10,845 nt of DNA, taken from assembly GCA_946628865.1 (NCBI GenBank), contig CAMOXE010000082.1, positions 1 through 10,845 of the forward strand. The letters are read 5' to 3'. The notes below the pieces were generated by a model, which did no database searches, was not told where the DNA came from, and saw only the letters and a program-made list of their open reading frames with translations. Origin of the DNA: an uncultured Clostridia bacterium. Its GTDB lineage: Bacteria; Bacillota; Clostridia; Christensenellales; Borkfalkiaceae. Below, piece by piece: positions 5,618 to 10,845 of this stretch (its first letter is position 1; every line of letters starts with the position of its first letter). The position numbers and the translations under genes are program-made.

Positions 5618-7252
5618 TTAATTATTTTTAGGCTTAAAGCCGTCTTTGAGCGAAACTATCTGCGAAAATACGAGTTTTCCCCCGTCCGTGATTTTCTTGT
5701 AATACCCTTTGCGCATTAGTTGGAAACTCTCGCCGTCTTTAACGCTCGCCAAATACTTCTCCGCAAATCCGTTAAAAATATGCACGCTGTCGTAGTTCAT
5801 GCGCTCGGAAAAGTCCTGACCCGCATACTCGGCGTCTTTAAGCAAATAATCGTAATTCCTTATCTCGCACGGCACCGCACTTTCTGCGTTTACCCAATGA
5901 ATAACGCCCTTGACCTTAATGCCGCTCGTGTCGTTTCCGCTGCGCGATTCAGGAACGTATTCGCATAAAAGTTCGTCTATAGTGCCGTCTTCTTTGAATT
6001 TCACTTCGTTGCACTTTATGATATACGCGCTCTTAAGCCTGACGTATCCGCCGAGTTTCAGTCTGAAGTACTTCGGCGGCGGATCGAGCGAAAAATCCTC
6101 GGCGTCGATATATATCTCTTTCGATATATCGATTTTTCTCGTCACTACGGTTTCGGCGTTCGGGTTTATCTCGAAATCCTCTTCTTCCGCTTTATCGGGG
6201 AAGTTCGTTATCCTTACCTTTATCGGCTCGAAAACCACCATCGCGCGTTCGGCGTGGATATTGAGGTAATCCCTTATAAAGTATTCAAAATACGATACTT
6301 CTATCTCCGAATTGGCCTTAGATATGCCTATCGCCTCGCAGAAGTTTTTTAGCGCGTCGGCGGGAACGCCCCTGCTCCTTAGCCCCGTCAAAGTCGGCAT
6401 GCGCGGATCGTCCCAACCGCTTACAGCCTTGTCCTCTACGAGTTTTTTAAGATAGCGTTTACTCATGACCGTGTTTGTTATATTGAGTCTTGCAAACTCT
6501 ATCTGTCTCGGCTTATGCGTAACGCCGGTATTTTCAACTACCCAGTTATAAAGCGGTCTGTGGTCCTCGAATTCGAGCGTGCAGAGCGAGTGAGTAACGC
6601 CTTGCATGGAATCGCAAATCGGGTGCGCAAAGTCGTACATGGGGTAAATGCACCACTTATCACCCGTCCTGTGGTGCGTGGCGCGGAGCACTCTGTATAT
6701 TACGGGGTCACGCATATTGATGTTTGGCGACGCCATATCGATTTTAGCCCTTAACACCTTTGCGCCGTCGGCGACTTTGCCGTCTTTCATATCCTTGAAA
6801 AGTTGCAAATTTTCGCTTATAGACCGATTTCTGTAAGGACTGTCTTTCCCCGGCTCGGTCAAAGTTCCGCGCGTAGCGCTTATCTCTTCGGCGGACAGGT
6901 CGCATACGAACGCCTTGCCATCCTCGATAAGTTTGACGGCTTTTTCGTAAATAACGTCGAAAAAGTCGGACGCGTAATGCACTTCGTACCACTTAAAGCC
7001 GAGCCACTCTATATCCGCCTTTATCGCGTCAACGTACTCGGTTTTTTCTTTCGACGGATTTGTATCGTCGAAAAAGAGGTTGCACACGCCGCCGTATTTT
7101 TCAGCCGTGCCGAAATTAAGGCAGAGAGATTTAGCATGCCCGATATGTAAATAGCCGTTCGGCTCGGGCGGAAATCTCGTATGGACGGAAGTAACCTTGC
7201 CTTCCGCGAGTTCTTCGCTTATGATGTCTTCGATAAAGTTTTTAGTTTCCAT
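5618..7252 (-). CDS. glnS: Glutamine--tRNA ligase (GlnRS)
   Basis: A 544-residue class I aminoacyl-tRNA synthetase that charges tRNA-Gln with glutamine using ATP. The ATP-binding HIGH motif is at 36-39 in PPEPNGYLHIGHAKS, and the KMSKS-type motif is VMSKR (262-266). The Rossmann core with its acceptor-binding insert occupies about 20-335, followed by the beta-barrel anticodon-binding region typical of GlnRS. The NPNGYLHIGHAK context and the bipartite barrel separate it from bacterial GluRS. The frame is open further upstream, but that extension runs through the tRNA-Leu gene and terminator, so ATG 7252 is the real start. No Shine-Dalgarno is present; the promoter at 7261-7289 predicts a leaderless message. 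Many Firmicutes lack GlnRS and make Gln-tRNA by GatCAB amidation, so this copy is phylogenetically informative. Confidence 0.95.
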   Translation of the reverse strand: METKNFIEDIISEELAEGKVTSVHTRFPPEPNGYLHIGHAKSLCLNFGTAEKYGGVCNLFFDDTNPSKEKTEYVDAIKADIEWLGFKWYEVHYASDFFDVIYEKAVKLIEDGKAFVCDLSAEEISATRGTLTEPGKDSPYRNRSISENLQLFKDMKDGKVADGAKVLRAKIDMASPNINMRDPVIYRVLRATHHRTGDKWCIYPMYDFAHPICDSMQGVTHSLCTLEFEDHRPLYNWVVENTGVTHKPRQIEFARLNITNTVMSKRYLKKLVEDKAVSGWDDPRMPTLTGLRSRGVPADALKNFCEAIGISKANSEIEVSYFEYFIRDYLNIHAERAMVVFEPIKVRITNFPDKAEEEDFEINPNAETVVTRKIDISKEIYIDAEDFSLDPPPKYFRLKLGGYVRLKSAYIIKCNEVKFKEDGTIDELLCEYVPESRSGNDTSGIKVKGVIHWVNAESAVPCEIRNYDYLLKDAEYAGQDFSERMNYDSVHIFNGFAEKYLASVKDGESFQLMRKGYYKKITDGGKLVFSQIVSLKDGFKPKNN

Positions 7253-7260
7253 AATAAGAT

Positions 7261-7289
7261 ATTTTATCACAAAAAACAAAATAATACAA
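7261..7289 (-). promoter_or_regulatory. Promoter of glnS
   Basis: Minus-strand TTGTAT (7284-7289), 17 bases, extended -10 TGATAAAAT with TAAAAT at 7261-7266. Eight bases separate the -10 from the ATG, so the message would begin about 0-2 bases before the start codon. The upstream tRNA-Leu terminator isolates this unit. No T-box-like leader could fit. Confidence 0.65.
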
Positions 7290-7361
7290 ATAGTTTTTAA
7301 GACAATCAAAAAAAAGTAAAAATAAGGGTTAATTGTGAAGGTAAAATCCGTAATAATCGCG

Positions 7362-7404
7362 GATAAAAAATAAGCCGAAACTCCCAAGGGAGCCCTCTCG
7401 GCTT
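7362..7404 (-). terminator. Terminator of tRNA-Leu, related to the repeat family
   Basis: Read leftward, AAGCCGA (7398-7404) pairs with TCGGCTT (7372-7378), and inside it CTCCC pairs with GGGAG; ATTTTTTATC follows. The plus-strand text GCCGAAACTCCCAAGGGAGC followed by CCTCTCGGC has the same design and much of the same sequence as the first hairpin of the repeat units at 303-574 and 4211-4773. Confidence 0.8.
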
Positions 7405-7460
7405 GTCTTATAAGAAAATACGAACTCCGGCTTATAGTCAGGGTTCGTATTATTCTTGTT

Positions 7461-7547
7461 TGGTGCCGGAGACCGGACTTGAACCGGTACGGTGTTTCCA
7501 CCGAGGGATTTTAAGTCCCTTGCGTCTGCCTATTTCGCCACTTCGGC
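7461..7547 (-). tRNA. tRNA-Leu, anticodon UAA
   Basis: Eighty-seven bases on the minus strand with an encoded CCA (7461-7463). The long variable arm (GGTG-GAAA-CACC) marks a class II tRNA. The anticodon stem AGGGA/TCCCT encloses CTTAAAA, giving anticodon TAA. The T arm is ACCGG-TTCAAGT-CCGGT. The acceptor GCCGAAG/CTCCGGC has one A5:C68 mismatch, otherwise fully paired. The nearest strong promoter is at 7777-7805, beyond a partial copy of the gene; the terminator is at 7362-7404. Confidence 0.95.
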
Positions 7548-7549
7548 AT

Positions 7550-7724
7550 AGTGTTTCATTTTTTAATATCGTTCGTACTTATCTTAAAATCCCTCTCCTC
7601 GGGATTTTCTTCTCAACGGCGTGTGGTGCAACGCCGTTTCGGTCACCGCAGCCGCTATGTCGCGCGGCTTGCTTGTCGAAACGCACAAACGATTATCAAT
7701 CGTTTGTTATTATGCGTTTCTCCA
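7550..7724 (-). other. Hairpin-rich insert between two copies of the tRNA-Leu 5' end
   Basis: Four inverted repeats follow one another: AAAATCCC/GGGATTTT (7586-7608), AACGGCGT/ACGCCGTT (7615-7638), AGCCGC/GCGGCT (7650-7669) and a two-level stem GAAACGCA/TGCGTTTC enclosing CAAACGATT/AATCGTTTG (7678-7720). No frame encodes a recognisable protein. The segment would be transcribed from the promoter at 7777-7805 as the spacer before tRNA-Leu. Its origin is unknown; it could be a small palindromic insertion element. Confidence 0.6.
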
Positions 7725-7757
7725 CCCTTGCGTCTGCCTATTTCGCCACTTCGGCAT
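7725..7757 (-). pseudogene. Duplicated 5' fragment of tRNA-Leu
   Basis: Thirty-three bases identical to 7517-7549: two flanking bases plus the first 31 bases of tRNA-Leu, through the D arm into the anticodon stem. The copy ends at AAGGG and the rest of the tRNA is absent. It sits about 15 bases after the predicted start of transcription of the tRNA-Leu promoter, so the transcript carries a 5' tRNA half ahead of the intact tRNA. Confidence 0.85.
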
Positions 7758-7776
7758 TCATCGACTTACTTTTGGT

Positions 7777-7805
7777 ATTATATCATAATACTACTATATT
7801 GTCAA
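7777..7805 (-). promoter_or_regulatory. Perfect consensus promoter for the tRNA-Leu unit
   Basis: Minus-strand TTGACA (7800-7805), exactly 17 bases, TATAAT (7777-7782). Strong consensus promoters are usual for stable RNA genes. No comparable promoter is visible between the tRNA fragment and the intact tRNA-Leu, so this is the likely source of tRNA-Leu. Confidence 0.85.
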
Positions 7806-7886
7806 GCATTTATTTGTATATAGTACAACGTTTTTATCTATATTTTATTTGACTTTATGTTTTGCATATTCTAAGCACAAATAAAG

Positions 7887-7908
7887 CCGCCACGAAATAT
7901 CGTAGCGG
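7887..7908. other. Imperfect hairpin in AT-rich spacer
   Basis: CCGCCACGA and TCGTAGCGG pair in 8 of 9 positions around AATA. Leftward it is followed by CTTTATTTG, rightward by ACTTGTTTT, so it could be a weak terminator in either direction. The surrounding spacer 7806-8070 is AT rich with no recognisable gene; a 65-codon TTG-started frame at 7862-8059 has no ribosome-binding site or known motif. Confidence 0.3.
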
Positions 7909-8037
7909 ACTTGTTTTACATAAAATAATAAAATTTCAAAATTTTACAGTTTTGAATGTGGGTTGCAAAATAAAATATGCATATGTATTATCGAAAAAAG
8001 CTACCTTACTTTTAAATATGAAATTAATGCCGCTACG

Positions 8038-8313
8038 TTATATGTTTGAAAGTTTATAATTTGCTTTCAAAAAAAAGGATTTCCCGCCCCTGTCTGAAAG
8101 CGCAGGGACGGGTTTTCGTTGTGTATGCCCCGCCGGATTTGTATAATTAATCTTCTTCGTATTTATACTTAAATTTACGTCTGAAATCCCGAAGAGAATC
8201 CCCGACTGCGATAAGTCGAACACACCGTTGAACCATGCCTGTACACGGTCTGCCTGCGGCGTTTTTACGGTCGGTTTCGCCGTACCGTCCGTATAATAAT
8301 TGCAATAAGGATT
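8038..8313 (-). pseudogene. Possible decayed reading frame, no recognised family
   Basis: An open frame of 91 codons between stops that lacks an ATG. The upstream part reads NPYCNYYTDGTAKPTVKTPQ and then ADRVQAWFNGVFDLSQSG, with codon choice (GAC, ACG, CCG, GCG) like the real genes here. The downstream part crosses an AT-rich stretch and the hairpin at 8083-8112 and does not look coding. It may be the 3' remnant of a lost gene. A second frame over 8149-8367 is also open without an ATG, so the coding signal is ambiguous. I do not recognise the protein. Confidence 0.22.
8083..8112. terminator. Bidirectional terminator-like hairpin
   Basis: CCCGCCCCTG and CAGGGACGGG pair in 9 of 10 positions. 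Rightward it is followed by TTTTCGTT; leftward by AAATCC then seven or more T. It could end transcription from either side in the 7806-8495 spacer, including any read-through from the decayed frame. Confidence 0.55.
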
Positions 8314-8401
8314 TTACCCATAGCGGTAGATACAGAAAAATGTAAAATTTGAGGAACCACCCGTTTTTTTGACTGATTTTTGGCTTTGCAAGAGATTTTT
8401 A

Positions 8402-8440
8402 AGAAAAAAAAGTAGTCACTCTCCGAGAAGAATGACTACT
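8402..8440 (-). terminator. Intrinsic terminator of ppdK
   Basis: Read leftward, AGTAGTCA and TGACTACT (8433-8440 and 8411-8418) form the base of a stem with further TCT/AGA pairing inside, followed by eight T (8403-8410). It lies 55 bases after the ppdK stop codon and should separate ppdK from everything to its left. Confidence 0.88.
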
Positions 8441-8495
8441 AAAACACTGTTTTTTAATTAAAAATTGAATTTTAACCGCTTTTTGGGGTTAAATC

Positions 8496-10845
8496 TTAGC
8501 CCCTCGGATTACGGATGTTCGCCTGTGCGGCGGCAAGACGCGCTATGGGTACTCTGAACGGCGAACAACTGACGTAGTTAAGTCCTATCTCGTGACAGAA
8601 CTCGATCGACGACGGATCTCCGCCATGCTCTCCGCATATTCCGCAGTGAATATCCTTTCTCGTCGCATGTCCGAGTTCGACAGCCATCTTCATGAGTTTG
8701 CCTACGCCGACGGTATCTAATCTCGCAAACGGATCGGATTCGTATATCTTCGCATTGTAGTACGACGGCAAGAACTTGCCCGCGTCGTCACGGCTGAAAC
8801 CAAACGTCATCTGCGTTAAATCGTTAGTTCCGAAACAGAAGAATTCTGCCTCTTTCGCAATCTCGTCCGCGGTAAGAGCCGCTCTCGGAATCTCTATCAT
8901 CGTTCCGACTTCGTACTTAAGGTCTACGCCCGCAGCCTTTATCTCGGCGTCGGCGGTTTCAACTACCGCTTTCTTGCAGTAAGCAAGTTCCTTTATTTCG
9001 CCGACAAGCGGAATCATGATCTCCGGTACGACTTTCCAGTCCGGATGGCGTTTCTGAACGTTGATTGCGGCCTTGATTACAGCCTTGGTCTGCATTACAG
9101 CGATTTCCGGATAGGTTACCGCCAAACGACAACCACGGTGACCCATCATCGGGTTGAACTCGTGAAGTGCGTCGCAAATCTCCTTTATCTCTTTTACGCT
9201 CTTGCCTTGCGCCTTTGCAAGAAGAGCGATGTCCTCTTCCTCGGTGGGAACGAACTCGTGGAGCGGCGGATCCAAAAACCTTATGGTTACGGGTTGTCCG
9301 TTCAAAGCCTCCATAAGTCCCTCGAAGTCAGCCTGCTGCATCGGTTCGATTTTGGCGAGTGCCTTTTCTCTCTCTTCAGCGGTTTCTGAGCAAATCATCT
9401 CGCGGAACTTATCAATTCTGCCCGGGCCGAAGAACATATGCTCGGTACGGCAAAGACCTATGCCTTGCGCGCCGAGTTCGGCTGCCCTTTTAGCGTCGTC
9501 CGGAGTATCCGCGTTGGCGCGAACGCCCATAGCCTTATATTTGTCGGCAAGTTTCATTATTCTGCCGAAGTATCCGCTGTTGGGATCGGCGGGAACGGTC
9601 TTTATTACGCAGTCGTAAATGTTACCGGTAGAGCCGTCCAAAGACAGTCCGTCGCCCTCGCGGAAGATCTTGCCCGCAAGTTCAAAGTATTTCTCTTCTT
9701 CGTGCATTTTGATTTCTCCGCAACCGGAAACGCAGCAGGTACCCATGCCTCTTGCAACGACCGCGGCGTGCGAAGTCTGACCGCCTCTGACGGTGAGTAT
9801 GCCTTGAGAATATTTCATACCCTCGATGTCTTCCGGCGAAGTTTCCAAACGGACGAGAATAACTTTCTTTCCCGCTTTGCCTTCTTTGACTGCGTCTTCG
9901 GAAGTGAATACGATAGTACCCGCAGCGGCGCCCGGCGACGCGGCGATACCCTTGCCGACGACGTTGTTTTTGTCCGCCTCTTTAAGCGCTTTCGCGTCGA
10001 AAGTCGGGTGAAGGAGCATGTCCAAAGTCTTGGCGTCGATCTGAAGGAGCGCCTCTTTCTCGTCGATCATGCCTTCGTCGATAAGGTCGCAGGCTATTCT
10101 GATAGCGGCGGCGGCGGTTCTCTTACCGTTTCTGGTCTGGAGCATATAGAGTTTGCCTTGCTCGATGGTGAACTCCATATCCTGCATGTCTCTGTAGTGA
10201 TTTTCCAAAGTCTTGCAAACGTTTAAGAATTGCTCGTATACTTCGGGAAGAACTTCTTTCATCTGCGAGATCGGCATCGGAGTACGAACGCCCGCAACGA
10301 CGTCCTCGCCTTGAGCGTTCATTAAGAATTCGCCCATAAGTCCGGGTTCGCCGGTGGCGGGGTTACGCGTAAACGCTACGCCCGTGCCGCAGTCGTCGCC
10401 CATGTTGCCGAACGCCATCATCTGTACGTTTACGGCAGTTCCCCAACTGTAGGGAATATCGTGGTCCATTCTGTAGATATTCGCTCTGGGGTTGTCCCAA
10501 CTTCTGAACACCGCTTTGATTGCGCCGAAAAGTTGCTCTTTGGGATCGGACGGGAAATCCGCGCCGATCTGCTTTTTATATTCCGCTTTGAATTGATTTG
10601 CCAAAGCCTTAAGGTCGTCCGCCGTAAGTTCTACGTCGTAGGTAACGCCCTTCTTTTCCTTCATTTCGTCGATAAGTTTCTCGAAATATTTCTTTCCGAC
10701 TTCCATTACGACGTCGGAATACATCTGAATAAATCTTCTGTAGCAGTCCCAAGCCCATCTGGGGTTGTTCGATTTCTTGATAAGAACTTCCACTACGTCT
10801 TCGTTTAAACCGAGGTTTAAGATAGTGTCCATCATGCCCGGCATC
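8496..10845 (-). CDS. ppdK: Pyruvate, phosphate dikinase (5' end outside window)
   Basis: PPDK interconverts ATP, phosphate and pyruvate with AMP, PPi and phosphoenolpyruvate; in anaerobes it often replaces pyruvate kinase or supplies PEP. The 782 visible residues begin at MPGMMDTILNLGLN, about residue 95 of the ~875-residue family, so only the first part of the nucleotide-binding domain is missing. The phosphohistidine domain has GGQTSHAAVVARGMG, with catalytic His359 of the fragment and Thr357, the position controlled by phosphorylation in regulated family members. The C-terminal TIM barrel carries GFSRDD, GTNDLTQMTFG and CGICGEHGGD, where Cys737 corresponds to the catalytic general acid. 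All these motifs are intact, so it should be active. It is followed by its own terminator at 8402-8440; the promoter is off the window. Confidence 0.97.
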   Translation of the reverse strand, partial: MPGMMDTILNLGLNEDVVEVLIKKSNNPRWAWDCYRRFIQMYSDVVMEVGKKYFEKLIDEMKEKKGVTYDVELTADDLKALANQFKAEYKKQIGADFPSDPKEQLFGAIKAVFRSWDNPRANIYRMDHDIPYSWGTAVNVQMMAFGNMGDDCGTGVAFTRNPATGEPGLMGEFLMNAQGEDVVAGVRTPMPISQMKEVLPEVYEQFLNVCKTLENHYRDMQDMEFTIEQGKLYMLQTRNGKRTAAAAIRIACDLIDEGMIDEKEALLQIDAKTLDMLLHPTFDAKALKEADKNNVVGKGIAASPGAAAGTIVFTSEDAVKEGKAGKKVILVRLETSPEDIEGMKYSQGILTVRGGQTSHAAVVARGMGTCCVSGCGEIKMHEEEKYFELAGKIFREGDGLSLDGSTGNIYDCVIKTVPADPNSGYFGRIMKLADKYKAMGVRANADTPDDAKRAAELGAQGIGLCRTEHMFFGPGRIDKFREMICSETAEEREKALAKIEPMQQADFEGLMEALNGQPVTIRFLDPPLHEFVPTEEEDIALLAKAQGKSVKEIKEICDALHEFNPMMGHRGCRLAVTYPEIAVMQTKAVIKAAINVQKRHPDWKVVPEIMIPLVGEIKELAYCKKAVVETADAEIKAAGVDLKYEVGTMIEIPRAALTADEIAKEAEFFCFGTNDLTQMTFGFSRDDAGKFLPSYYNAKIYESDPFARLDTVGVGKLMKMAVELGHATRKDIHCGICGEHGGDPSSIEFCHEIGLNYVSCSPFRVPIARLAAAQANIRNPRG

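Noticed and set aside
7253..7501. N-terminal extension of GlnRS
   Set aside because: It would translate the tRNA-Leu gene, its terminator and the glnS promoter; the family N-terminus fits ATG 7252.
7461..7757. Group I intron in tRNA-Leu(UAA), as known in cyanobacteria
   Set aside because: The tRNA-Leu gene is intact; the extra piece is a duplicated 5' part outside the gene and no intron core was recognised.

Overview
The window looks like chromosomal DNA of an anaerobic Firmicutes/Clostridia-type bacterium, probably a gut lineage. This is inferred from vegetative promoters very close to TTGACA-17-TATAAT, tRNA genes with encoded CCA, intrinsic terminators with T-runs, a pyruvate phosphate dikinase, a CvpA-like membrane protein and a bacterial glutaminyl-tRNA synthetase next to tRNA genes. 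No species can be named from the sequence alone.

Layout. Bases 1-775 hold no convincing gene. They carry a leftward promoter leaving the window (27-55), a leftward terminator (94-124), an array of ~100-base palindromic repeat units (271-574) and a tract of short perfect hairpins (591-732). Bases 776-4209 are a small carbohydrate block: a leftward family GH2 beta-glycosidase, a divergently transcribed AraC-family regulator, and the 5' remnant of a GH78 alpha-L-rhamnosidase gene that is frameshifted and cut off. The remnant stops exactly where a second array of the same repeat family begins (4211-4773). That array runs into the 3' end of a leftward tRNA-Ala(GGC) gene. Direct copies of one repeat family therefore flank the accessory block.

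Bases 4767-7805 form a housekeeping cluster read leftward: a strong promoter (7777-7805), a 5' tRNA-Leu fragment, four hairpins, an intact tRNA-Leu(UAA), its terminator, glnS, the cvpA-like gene and tRNA-Ala. The last two appear to be cotranscribed. Bases 7806-8495 contain an AT-rich spacer, a bidirectional hairpin, a possible decayed reading frame and the terminator of ppdK. The ppdK gene fills 8496 to the right edge and lacks its first ~95 codons.

Most notable points: (1) a modular palindromic repeat family with compensatory changes in its stems, whose unit boundary GGAGATAG is shared with the tRNA-Ala acceptor strand and whose longer units contain a copy of the tRNA-Ala terminator arm; (2) a partial tRNA-Leu duplication placed between the promoter and the real tRNA gene; (3) three genes (araC-type regulator, glnS, rhamnosidase remnant) whose promoters put the transcription start at or within a few bases of the ATG, implying leaderless mRNAs. 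All coordinates and motifs were read by eye; no database search was possible.
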